Part shown: positions 8,400-15,568 of the stretch, piece after piece | Layout: every line of letters starts with the position of its first letter | How positions within the stretch are numbered: position 1 is the stretch's first letter | Assembly: GCA_017522685.1 (NCBI GenBank) | Contig: JAFWYN010000002.1 | Location: 1 to 50,348 of the forward strand | Origin: Lachnospiraceae bacterium | GTDB lineage: Bacteria > Bacillota_A > Clostridia > Lachnospirales > Lachnospiraceae | Reading direction: 5' to 3' | DNA length: 50,348 bases | The notes under the pieces: model-generated | What the model was told of the DNA's origin: nothing | The model's database searches: none | Seen by the model: the letters and a program-made list of their open reading frames with translations, nothing else | Position numbers and translations under genes: made by a program

Positions 8400-8630
8400 T
8401 TCTGCCTATTCGACTACTACTTAGCCTATTTAGGCAGAACTTTAACTCTTTTCTTTCCGCATCTTCTGCCTATTTGACTACTACTTAGCCCCTTTAGGCA
8501 GAACTTCTACACTTTTCTTTCCGCATCTTCTGCCTATTTGACTACTACTTAGCCCCTTTAGGCAGAACTTCTACACTTTTCTTTCCACATCTTCTGCCTA
8601 TTTGACTACTTTCAGCCTATTTAGGCAGAA
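8400..8630. repeat. Array of four 64-bp hairpin repeats
   Basis: TTCTGCCTA occurs at 8400, 8464, 8528 and 8592, exactly 64 bases apart. Each is closed 39-40 bases later by TAGGCAGAA, so every unit is a hairpin followed by a pyrimidine-rich 24-nt spacer on this strand. Units two and three are nearly identical, including spacers. The array fills the gap between the convergent AEC transporter and spmB genes. A diverged three-unit array with the same 64-bp period is at 28359-28525. Confidence 0.9.
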
Positions 8631-8646
8631 CTTTAACTCTTATCCC

Positions 8647-9177
8647 CTACCCCATCATAACCCCGGTGAGCCAAATACTCATAATAATATCCGCAGTAAC
8701 GGTAAAAAGTGCTCCCTGCAATGTGAATCGGGTTTTGGTCACCTTGGCGGCCAGGAAATACACGCTGAGTGTGTAAAATATAGTTTCAGAACAGCTCATC
8801 AGCAGTGCTGTCATAGTTCCAATCATGGAATCCGGACCATAGGTCCGAAACAAATCCAGTGTCAGCCCGGTTGCCGCAGAACCGGAAAATAATTTCAACA
8901 AAATCAGAGGTACCACCGGCGAAGGAATCCCCAGCGGCTCCATAAACCGCCCTAACAAAGAGGCCAGAAAATCTAAAAAGCCGGAGGCACGCAACACTCC
9001 TACCGCTACCAGCAATCCTATTAAAGTAGGCACCATCTCCATGGTCACCCTGACCCCTTCCGAAGCACCTTTCAAAAAGCTTTCATATACATTAACCCCC
9101 GATACAAGTCCATAGCCCACAACATAAAAAATCAGCATGGGAATCAACAGATTCGAAATCCCTGTTAAAAATTCCAT
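8647..9177 (-). CDS. spmB: Spore maturation protein B
   Basis: 176 residues, several membrane segments. It shows the nucleoside-recognition-domain pattern of SpmB: SEGVRVTMEMVPTLIGLLVA (about 39-58), LKLFSGSAATG (93-104), and SCSETIFYTLSVYF (127-140). In Bacillus subtilis, SpmA and SpmB are needed for proper dehydration of the spore core and are encoded side by side. Here spmA lies about 8 kb away (17028-17684) on the same strand. A sigma-E-like promoter is upstream at 9206-9234. AGGTGA precedes the start. Confidence 0.9.
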   Translation of the reverse strand: MEFLTGISNLLIPMLIFYVVGYGLVSGVNVYESFLKGASEGVRVTMEMVPTLIGLLVAVGVLRASGFLDFLASLLGRFMEPLGIPSPVVPLILLKLFSGSAATGLTLDLFRTYGPDSMIGTMTALLMSCSETIFYTLSVYFLAAKVTKTRFTLQGALFTVTADIIMSIWLTGVMMG

Positions 9178-9205
9178 AGGTCACCTACTGTATTACATTT
9201 CTATT

Positions 9206-9234
9206 ACTTTATGTGGCAAGACAGACAGATATTC
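9206..9234 (-). promoter_or_regulatory. Candidate sigma-E promoter of spmB
   Basis: Minus strand GAATATC (9228-9234), 14-bp spacer, CATAAAGT (9206-9213), compared with the Bacillus sigma-E pattern KMATATT-N14-CATACAHT. The match is partial, but the same spacing occurs upstream of spmA. Confidence 0.35.
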
Positions 9235-9329
9235 CTTTACCCACATCTTCTACGAAACAATTGATAATATTAGCTTTTTGTAGTATCCTAACAATAGCCA
9301 AAAATAATTTAAAAATTTTTTCAAAAAAA

Positions 9330-9358
9330 TGTGACCAAATGTATTTTTCATGCGTTTT
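9330..9358 (+). promoter_or_regulatory. Candidate ECF-type promoter of the sigma factor operon
   Basis: TGTGACC (about 9330-9336), a 15-bp spacer and GCGTTTT (9352-9358) resemble the AAC/CGT-type elements read by ECF sigma factors. Transcription would begin near 9365, which leaves only the TTG at 9379 as a usable start. Autoregulation by the encoded sigma factor is inferred. Confidence 0.4.
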
Positions 9359-9378
9359 GTTATCAGAAAGGAATCAAA

Positions 9379-9873
9379 TTGAGTAGTATCGATTCTGGGA
9401 ATACCTTATTAACAATTGCATATGATAAGTATGCTGACATGCTCTATCATCTGGCGCTGTCACATATGCAGAATCGGGAGGATGCTGAGGATGTGGTACA
9501 GGAGGTCTTTTGCAAATATTTTGCCAAACCTCCACGGTTTACGGATGAGGCTCACGAAAAAGCCTGGTTTATCCGGGTAGCCGTAAATCAATGCCATGAC
9601 CATCTGAGGCGTAGGAACATCCGGTCCTACACCCCCCTTCACGAAATCGAGGAGTTAGCCGCAAGTACCGATGTCCGGGACGAGCAGGCCCTGCAGTTGA
9701 TGCAGACCCTGGCGCTTTTGCCGGAGAAATTTCGAATCGTAGTGATTCTGCATTATTTGGAAGGCTTTTCCGTGGAAGAGATTGCCGGCTCCCTGCGAAT
9801 CGGGCAATCTGCCGTAAAGATGCGACTTTCACGGGCACGTAAGATGTTAGAAGAAAAATTGACGGAGGAATAA
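9379..9873 (+). CDS. RNA polymerase sigma factor, ECF (sigma-70) family
   Basis: 164 residues from a TTG codon, chosen because AAAGGA lies six bases upstream and the candidate promoter lies inside the longer frame beginning at 9331. Region 2 (DAEDVVQEVFCKYF) and region 4 (LPEKFRIVVILHYLEG, then SVEEIAGSLRIGQSAVKMRL) are both intact, with the short linker typical of ECF factors. It directs RNA polymerase to a small regulon and is normally held by a membrane anti-sigma factor, here the next gene three bases downstream. The following lipoprotein and acetyltransferase genes suggest that envelope modification is the output. Confidence 0.9.
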   Translation: MSSIDSGNTLLTIAYDKYADMLYHLALSHMQNREDAEDVVQEVFCKYFAKPPRFTDEAHEKAWFIRVAVNQCHDHLRRRNIRSYTPLHEIEELAASTDVRDEQALQLMQTLALLPEKFRIVVILHYLEGFSVEEIAGSLRIGQSAVKMRLSRARKMLEEKLTEE

Positions 9874-9876
9874 TCT

Positions 9877-10407
9877 ATGTTTGAGCACGCCCAAGTGCAA
9901 AGCTACAATCAAATAAAAGCACCTGCCGAGCTCAAGCAAAGAGTTTTGGAGGCTTGCGCCAAGCAGGAAACTGCTACAAGCTTCTCCTGGTCAAAAGCTG
10001 CTATGCGACTGGCTCCCATTGCAGCCTGTCTGCTTTTGTTAATCGGTACATTTGCCCTGAACCGTAAGGACCCGCTTCTGATCCAAGTTCAGGACGTGCC
10101 ACTCACTTCCGAATACAGGATACTTTCCGCCACTGAGCAGGCACAAGCCAATCCCATGGTTCGGACCGTCTCTTTGGTGCCTGCCACCTATACAGTGACT
10201 CTTTCTCTGAATCAGGCGGCAGAAATTCTATCCGCTCAGGGAGAGGCTATCCTTACAGAAAGCGGCAACCTGGAATGGACAGTAAATATTCCTTATGAAG
10301 ATACCTCATTTGAATTGTCCCTTCAAACAGAAGATGAAACCTATGATGTTTCTTTACAGTACCTCGTAAACGATGGCAGCTTTTCTATCCGCTGCGAAAA
10401 ACAATAA
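9877..10407 (+). CDS. Probable ECF anti-sigma factor, single-pass membrane protein
   Basis: 176 residues, starting three bases after the sigma factor stop. The cytosolic N-terminus (about 1-43) has the IKAPAELKQRVLEAC helix seen at the start of many clostridial anti-sigma proteins. One membrane segment (about 45-61) follows, then an extracytoplasmic domain of about 110 residues rich in beta strands. No zinc-binding HxxxCxxC of the ZAS class is present. By position and topology it should bind and silence the sigma factor and sense an outside signal. The outer domain is not one that I recognise. Confidence 0.75.
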   Translation: MFEHAQVQSYNQIKAPAELKQRVLEACAKQETATSFSWSKAAMRLAPIAACLLLLIGTFALNRKDPLLIQVQDVPLTSEYRILSATEQAQANPMVRTVSLVPATYTVTLSLNQAAEILSAQGEAILTESGNLEWTVNIPYEDTSFELSLQTEDETYDVSLQYLVNDGSFSIRCEKQ

Positions 10408-10429
10408 AAGATTTTAAAGGAGAATAATT

Positions 10430-11029
10430 ATGAAGAAATTAGTATTAACCGTATTAGCATTAACCTTAGCATTTTCCATGACTGCTTGCGGCAGCAAGGA
10501 AGAAACCACCCCTGAATCTACAGAAGCTCCTACAGTAACCGAAGCTCCTGCAGCAACCGATGCACCCGAAGCAACAGAGGCTCCCGAAGCAACTGAAGCA
10601 CCTGAAGAGGATGCTAACCAGGGCGCAGTAAGCGGCGAATCTCTCGGACAGACCTTACTTGGTGAGTTTAAGGCAATGGATGCTTCTACCGATGCTTACA
10701 CCATGGCTGAAACCTTAATCGGACATGAAATAATCCAGTTCATGGGCGGTGCTATGGAAGTAGAACCCGGCTTATTATCAGGCTTTGACAACTACGAAGT
10801 AACCGGCTTTGAAAAGGGCGCTATGTTTGGTCCTATGATGGGTTCCATCGCTTTCGTAGGCTATATCTTTGACCTTCCCGAAGGTGCTGATGCAGATGCA
10901 TTCGTAACCGGCTTAAAGGACAATGCAAATCCTCGTTGGCAGATTTGTGTTACCGCAGACGAAACCATCGTAGAAGTAAGCGGTGACAAGGTATTCTTCC
11001 TGATGAGTCCCCTCACCTTAGAGCAGTAG
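10430..11029 (+). CDS. Lipoprotein with Thr/Glu/Ala/Pro repeat linker
   Basis: 199 residues. A lipoprotein signal peptide ends in SMTAC with Cys20 as the lipidation site. Residues 25-60 are a low-complexity linker of TEAP and EATEAP repeats that likely spans the cell wall. The remaining globular part of about 135 residues contains MetGly-rich stretches (FMGGAMEVEP, FGPMMGSIAF) and is not a domain that I recognise. It is the third gene of the sigma-factor operon, preceded by AAAGGAG, so it may be a regulon product or the sensor partner of the anti-sigma factor. A small hairpin follows, so expression may drop before the MBOAT gene. Confidence 0.75.
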   Translation: MKKLVLTVLALTLAFSMTACGSKEETTPESTEAPTVTEAPAATDAPEATEAPEATEAPEEDANQGAVSGESLGQTLLGEFKAMDASTDAYTMAETLIGHEIIQFMGGAMEVEPGLLSGFDNYEVTGFEKGAMFGPMMGSIAFVGYIFDLPEGADADAFVTGLKDNANPRWQICVTADETIVEVSGDKVFFLMSPLTLEQ

Positions 11030-11035
11030 TTTTGT

Positions 11036-11051
11036 AAGTCCCTTTGGACTT
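11036..11051 (+). other. Small hairpin between lipoprotein and MBOAT genes
   Basis: AAGTCC and GGACTT form a 6-bp stem with a four-base loop followed by TTAAAC. The T tract is poor, so this is at most a partial terminator or an RNA processing or stabilising site within the operon. Confidence 0.3.
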
Positions 11052-11086
11052 TAAACAATTCATTGTAAATAGAGGTAACAACTATT

Positions 11087-12493
11087 ATGTTATTTTCCAG
11101 TATCCCCTTTTTATACTATTTTTTGCCTGTGGTACTGATTCTTTACTTTGCAGTACCGAACAAATTGAAAAACTTAGTATTGCTCCTTACCAGCCTGTTT
11201 TTCTACGGCTGGGGCGAGCCAAGGTATGTAATTATTATGAGCATTGCCATTGTGGCAGGATACGTATTTGGACGCCTTATTGAGGCCTTTCGCGGGAAAG
11301 GCCTTTCTAAGGTGTTTTTTATACTCTCCTTACTCAGCGGCGTAGCTATGCTGGGTTATTTTAAATATGTGGACTTCTTCATCACCAATCTGAATGCAGT
11401 GACCGGGCTGTCCATTCCTTTACTGAAAATCGCCCTTCCCATCGGTATCAGCTTTTACACATTCCAGCTGCTTAGCTACCTGGTGGATGTGTATCGGGGT
11501 ACTGTACCGGCTCAGAAAAACATCATAAACTTCGGCGCCTACATCGCCATGTTCCCCCAGCTGATTGCCGGTCCCATCGTTCGCTACAGGGATATTGCAG
11601 CTCAGCTTGAGAAACGTACCATTTCTTTCGAAAAATGTGCTTATGGCATTAACCGCTTTATGATTGGTCTTTCCAAGAAAATATTGCTGGCCAATCTACT
11701 GGGTGAACTTTGTGATATTTTCAGAGCCTCCGAAGACAAATCCGTTTTGTTCTTCTGGCTCTATGCCATCAGCTTTACCCTTCATATATATTTTGATTTC
11801 TCAGGCTATAGCGACATGGCTATCGGCTTGGGCAAGATTTTCGGCTTTGACTTTATTGAAAACTTCAACCACCCTTATATCTCCAAGAGCATCACAGAAT
11901 TTTGGCGACGTTGGCATATGTCTTTAGGTTCTTGGTTTAGAGATTATGTCTACATCCCCTTGGGCAGCAACCGGGTATCCAAGCCCCGCTGGTTCTTTAA
12001 TATTCTGGTGGTGTGGATGCTCACCGGCTTCTGGCATGGTGCCTCCTGGAACTTTATCCTCTGGGGACTTTTGTATGCAGCATTCCTGGTGATAGAAAAG
12101 CTGTTCCTTGGCAAATACCTGGACAAAGCTTCCTTCTGGCGACATATTTATGTAATGTTGATTGTCATGTTTGGCTTCGTATTGTTTAATGCTACGGATG
12201 TGAAGGAAGCAGGCACTTACCTGGGTGCCATGTTTGGCGCAGGTAGTTACCCTCTTATTTCCGGGGAATTTGTGTACTATTTACGCAGCTTCGGATTTAT
12301 TTTGCTACTGTCCGTTATTGGCAGCACTCCATTGCCCAAAATGGTTGTTACCAAACTTCATGCCTCCGAAAAGCCTGTTGTTTCCGGTATCATGAGTGTG
12401 GCTGAGCTGTTATTCCCTTTGGTACTTTTGTTGCTGGTAACCGCTTATTTAGTGGATGGTTCCTTCAATCCATTCTTATATTTCAGATTCTAG
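11087..12493 (+). CDS. MBOAT family O-acyltransferase (AlgI-like)
   Basis: 468 residues, multi-spanning. It has the MBOAT core: LHIYFDFSGYSDMAIGLG, then the FWRRWHMSLGSWFRDYVYIP region with His277, and the MLTGFWHGASWNFILWG region with invariant His317. AlgI/PatA-type enzymes carry acetyl groups across the cytoplasmic membrane for transfer to extracellular polysaccharide. The DHHW protein directly downstream (12506) is the usual partner that completes O-acetylation outside. It lies 57 bases after the lipoprotein, with AGAGGT upstream. The polymer acetylated here is unknown. Confidence 0.9.
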   Translation: MLFSSIPFLYYFLPVVLILYFAVPNKLKNLVLLLTSLFFYGWGEPRYVIIMSIAIVAGYVFGRLIEAFRGKGLSKVFFILSLLSGVAMLGYFKYVDFFITNLNAVTGLSIPLLKIALPIGISFYTFQLLSYLVDVYRGTVPAQKNIINFGAYIAMFPQLIAGPIVRYRDIAAQLEKRTISFEKCAYGINRFMIGLSKKILLANLLGELCDIFRASEDKSVLFFWLYAISFTLHIYFDFSGYSDMAIGLGKIFGFDFIENFNHPYISKSITEFWRRWHMSLGSWFRDYVYIPLGSNRVSKPRWFFNILVVWMLTGFWHGASWNFILWGLLYAAFLVIEKLFLGKYLDKASFWRHIYVMLIVMFGFVLFNATDVKEAGTYLGAMFGAGSYPLISGEFVYYLRSFGFILLLSVIGSTPLPKMVVTKLHASEKPVVSGIMSVAELLFPLVLLLLVTAYLVDGSFNPFLYFRF

Positions 12494-12505
12494 GAGGGCA
12501 GACAT

Positions 12506-13612
12506 ATGAAAGAAAATGCGAAAAACAAAATCATTGTCTTCCTAATGGGTGGGATACTTCTGATCCTCACTTTGGTCTGCTGGTTAAAGCCTGCCAAGGA
12601 GTATTCTGACAGCGAAAGACGTGCATTGGCCAAGTTTCCGGAACTAAGCAAAGAAACGATTTTGTCCGGACGATTCATGAAGGATTTTGAAACCTACACC
12701 CTGGACCAATTCCCTATGAGGGATACCTTCCGAGGGGTCAAAAGCTTCTCTACCCTGTATCTGTTTCGGGAGAAGGAAATCAATGATTTGTTTATAAAAG
12801 ACGGCTATGTGATAAAGGCGGAATACCCCTTGTCCCAGCCCATGATTGATAATGCAGCAAAGAAATTCACAAGTATTTATGAAAAGTATTTGCAGGACAA
12901 GGACACGAACATTTTCCTGTCCATCGTACCGGATAAAAACTACTTTGCAGGAACGAATAGCGGCAGATTGTCCATGGACTACTCTAAGCTGGCTTCCTCC
13001 CTGACACAACAGCTTCCTCAGTTCCAATATCTGGATTTGTTTGACAGCCTGAAGTTGGAGGATTATTACTACACGGATACCCACTGGAAGCAGGAAAATC
13101 TCCTGTCTGCCGCTGGGATCCTGGCAAGTGGCATGGACGTGTCCATTTCCACAGAGTACGAGACCAAGGAAGTGCCGGAAGATTTCTACGGTGTATATTA
13201 CGGACAGCTGGCCCTGCCCTTAAAGCCGGATAAAATCAAGTATCTGACGAACAGTATTTTGGAAAACTGTGTGGTGACCAATTATGACACCGGTATGCCG
13301 GTGGTGACCCCTATGTATGATTTGTCCAAGGCCACCTCAAAGGATCCTTACGAATTGTTCCTCTGCGGTAACAGTGCCTTGGTGACCATCGAGAATCCAA
13401 ACGCCCTCACCTCCAAGGAACTCATCGTATTCCGAGACTCCTTCGGCAGTTCCATGGTACCCCTGCTTGCCACCGGCTACAGCAAAGTGACTCTGATTGA
13501 CATCCGCTATATCAATTCCGGAATGCTGGGCGGCTTCGTGAAATTCAAAGATCAGGATGTGCTGTTCCTGTACAGCACACTGGTACTGAACAGCAGTACG
13601 TCGTTTAAGTAA
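12506..13612 (+). CDS. DHHW / AlgX-like SGNH-fold O-acetylation protein
   Basis: 368 residues. An N-terminal membrane anchor (about 9-27) places the catalytic domain outside the cell. The signature is TDTHW (190-194), which matches the D-x-H-W motif, and the nucleophile region is VFRDSFGSS with Ser312. These are the catalytic elements of AlgX/AlgJ and DHHW family acetyltransferases. The gene starts 13 bases after the MBOAT stop with AGGAGG eight bases ahead of its ATG, so the pair is co-translated in practice. The long inverted repeat at 13615 begins right after its stop codon. Confidence 0.9.
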   Translation: MKENAKNKIIVFLMGGILLILTLVCWLKPAKEYSDSERRALAKFPELSKETILSGRFMKDFETYTLDQFPMRDTFRGVKSFSTLYLFREKEINDLFIKDGYVIKAEYPLSQPMIDNAAKKFTSIYEKYLQDKDTNIFLSIVPDKNYFAGTNSGRLSMDYSKLASSLTQQLPQFQYLDLFDSLKLEDYYYTDTHWKQENLLSAAGILASGMDVSISTEYETKEVPEDFYGVYYGQLALPLKPDKIKYLTNSILENCVVTNYDTGMPVVTPMYDLSKATSKDPYELFLCGNSALVTIENPNALTSKELIVFRDSFGSSMVPLLATGYSKVTLIDIRYINSGMLGGFVKFKDQDVLFLYSTLVLNSSTSFK

Positions 13613-13614
13613 GA

Positions 13615-13760
13615 GAAGACAGAATATCCTTATTTGAATTGATTGGATACTCAAAAGGCAATTAGAAACATAACATCCTACCGCAGGGCTTGCAGGAAAT
13701 TATGTTCCTAATTGCCTATTTAAATTGATTTCTAAATCCAAATAAGGAAATTCTATCTTG
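13615..13760. repeat. Long inverted repeat element A (core-less copy)
   Basis: An inner inverted repeat (13656-13717) pairs AGGCAATTAGAAACATAA with its partner ending CTAATTGCCT and carries the family sequence CATCCTACCGCAGGGC. An outer inverted repeat pairs the stretch from about 13616 to 13636 (ending TCCTTATTTG) with 13738-13759 (CAAATAAGGA onward), 19 of 21 positions matching. The 75-nt core found in copies B, C and D is absent. It lies between two convergent genes and includes the stop codon of the isochorismatase gene, so it may also serve as a bidirectional terminator. Confidence 0.85.
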
Positions 13761-14286
13761 TTCGCTCTTTCATCCGTTCTATGGTTTCTTCCACAGAAAT
13801 GCACTCCGCATACCTGCCCTTCCACATGAACTCATTATAGTACCGGTATGTCCGCTCACCGGATAGAAAGGCATTATCAAAGGTAGAATTGGTATGCGCC
13901 GGCACAATCATGTGAAAGCCATGCTCGAAGCCGCATTTTATGGTGGCATCCATACAATAATCCGTCTGCAAACCCACTGTAATAATTGTCCGCATATCCT
14001 TTTTCTTCAGATACTGTAGTAACCCGCTTTCTTTAAAAGGGCTGTTGACCATCTTGTCAAAAACCTTTTCTCCAGGCTTAGGACGAAAGCCTTCATAAAT
14101 CTCAAATCCCGGTTTTCCCTTTGACAATTCTTCTCCCGGGCCATCGTCATGTCTTACATAAATGACCTCCACTGACATTTCCCTGGCAGCATCCAATAAT
14201 GTTTTCACAGACCTTTCAAACTCCTCAAAGTGATATAGCCTGCTATTCGTTATCAATCTCTGCGTATCCACTACTAATAATACCAT
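13753..14286 (-). CDS. Cysteine hydrolase, isochorismatase family
   Basis: 177 residues. The catalytic triad of the family is visible: Asp7 in LVVDTQ, Lys78 in VFDKMVNSPF, and Cys111 in QTDYCMDATI. The length is normal for small isochorismatase-like hydrolases, which act on amides or ring amides such as nicotinamide. The substrate here is unknown, because nothing nearby defines a pathway. No signal peptide. The stop codon lies within the outer arm of inverted repeat A, and the gene is convergent with the DHHW gene. Confidence 0.85.
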   Translation of the reverse strand: MVLLVVDTQRLITNSRLYHFEEFERSVKTLLDAAREMSVEVIYVRHDDGPGEELSKGKPGFEIYEGFRPKPGEKVFDKMVNSPFKESGLLQYLKKKDMRTIITVGLQTDYCMDATIKCGFEHGFHMIVPAHTNSTFDNAFLSGERTYRYYNEFMWKGRYAECISVEETIERMKERTR

Positions 14287-14321
14287 ACCTCTACCCCTTT
14301 TCTCTTAGATATTACTATTAT

Positions 14322-15506
14322 CTATTTCTTCACCCTCTTCAAATACTGCTCATACTCCACGGACATGCTGCGAAGTCTCTCCAGATTCTCCTTCAGTGCA
14401 TCCACCGCCAGGTCGATTTCTTCCTTGGTGGTATACTCGGAAAGGGTGAGGCGCACCACGCCCTTGGCCACTTCAGGCTGCACGCCGATAGCCATCAGTA
14501 CATGGGAGGGGTCCACTGCTCCTGTGGTGCAAGCGGAACCGCCGGAACCGCAGATACCCTTCTGGTCCAAAAGAATTAGAAGACTTTCCCCTTCGATAAA
14601 GGAAAAGCAGAAGCTGGCATTGCCCGGCAGACGTATTGTTCTGCTGCCGTTGAGTCTGACATGGGGGATTTCCGTAACCACTCTATCTATCAGATAATCT
14701 CTAAGTCCAGACACTTGTGTCATTTTTTCTTCCATATGCTCCCCGGCCATTTCCGCAGCTTTTCCAAAGCCTACGATAGCCGGCACATTATGGGTTCCTG
14801 CCCTTCGATGACGCTCTTGGGCACCTCCGTGCAGGAAGGAAGAAAGCTTCACATTCTTACGGATATAAAGGGCGCCGATACCCTTTGGACCGTGCAGCTT
14901 ATGCCCGCTGATACTGAGTAAATCAATCTCCATCTCCTCCACATCCATGGGAATATGACCAACTGCCTGTACACCGTCCACATGGAAAAGAATACCCTTT
15001 TCATGGGCTGCCTTGCTGATTTCTGCAATGGGCTGGATGGTACCGATTTCATTGTTAGCTGCCATCACGGAGATTAGTATGGTGTCCGGACGGATAGCTG
15101 CCCGGATGCTTTCCGGACTCACAAAACCTTCCGAATCCACGTCCACATAGGTCACCTGATACCCTCTTTTCTCCAGATATTCGCAGCTGTGAAGCACTGC
15201 ATGATGTTCAATTTTGGTGGTGATAATATGCTTTCCCTTATGGGCAAAGCTTTCTGCAACCGCCTTGATGGCCCAGTTGTCGGATTCACTTCCTCCGCCG
15301 GTAAAATAAATATCCTCTCTACGGGCATTGATAAGCTTGGCCACCTGATCCCTTGCTTTTGCTACACCCTTGGCAGACTGCCCTGCCAGAGAATAAATAG
15401 CCGCCGGATTGCCATAGTTTTCCTGCAGATAAGGCATCATCTCTTCCAACACTTCCGGATGGATTTTGGTGGTAGCTGCATTGTCTAAATAAATAATTCT
15501 TTTCAT
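14322..15506 (-). CDS. Cysteine desulfurase, NifS/IscS family
   Basis: 394 residues, full length. The PLP lysine is Lys203 in SISGHKLHGPKG. The catalytic cysteine is Cys326 in GGSACTTG, on the loop that takes sulfur from L-cysteine as a persulfide. The N-terminus YLDNAATT and the FTGGGSESDNWAI block are standard. The product supplies sulfur for Fe-S clusters or thio-modified tRNA. No NifU, IscU or thiI neighbour is visible, so the acceptor is open. AGGGG lies six bases ahead of the ATG. A hairpin sits just upstream, between it and the transporter gene. Confidence 0.92.
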   Translation of the reverse strand: MKRIIYLDNAATTKIHPEVLEEMMPYLQENYGNPAAIYSLAGQSAKGVAKARDQVAKLINARREDIYFTGGGSESDNWAIKAVAESFAHKGKHIITTKIEHHAVLHSCEYLEKRGYQVTYVDVDSEGFVSPESIRAAIRPDTILISVMAANNEIGTIQPIAEISKAAHEKGILFHVDGVQAVGHIPMDVEEMEIDLLSISGHKLHGPKGIGALYIRKNVKLSSFLHGGAQERHRRAGTHNVPAIVGFGKAAEMAGEHMEEKMTQVSGLRDYLIDRVVTEIPHVRLNGSRTIRLPGNASFCFSFIEGESLLILLDQKGICGSGGSACTTGAVDPSHVLMAIGVQPEVAKGVVRLTLSEYTTKEEIDLAVDALKENLERLRSMSVEYEQYLKRVKK

Positions 15507-15522
15507 AACTAACCCCTACTAA

Positions 15523-15550
15523 CAAGAGGATGCCAATCAGCACCCTCTTG
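15523..15550 (-). other. Hairpin upstream of the cysteine desulfurase gene
   Basis: CAAGAGG and CCTCTTG form the base, extended by TGC and GCA, in the 62-nt gap between the transporter stop and the desulfurase start. On the minus strand the hairpin is followed by TTAGTAGGGG rather than a T tract, so it is a weak terminator or a leader structure. Confidence 0.4.
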
Positions 15551-15568
15551 CAATTCTTCAACCATAAA

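Noticed and set aside
8400..8630. CRISPR array, suggested by regular repeats and spacers.
   Set aside because: The spacers are nearly the same in every unit and no cas genes are present, so it is a tandem repeat and not a CRISPR array.
9331..9378. GTG start at 9331 for the ECF sigma factor.
   Set aside because: No ribosome binding site precedes it and the candidate promoter lies within this segment; TTG 9379 has a good site.
11087..12493. DltB and a D-alanylation operon.
   Set aside because: No dltA, dltC or dltD genes are nearby, and the DHHW partner points to polysaccharide O-acetylation.
15523..15550. A cysteine- or sulfur-related riboswitch ahead of the cysteine desulfurase gene.
   Set aside because: The gap is only 62 bases and holds a single simple hairpin; no known riboswitch core is visible.
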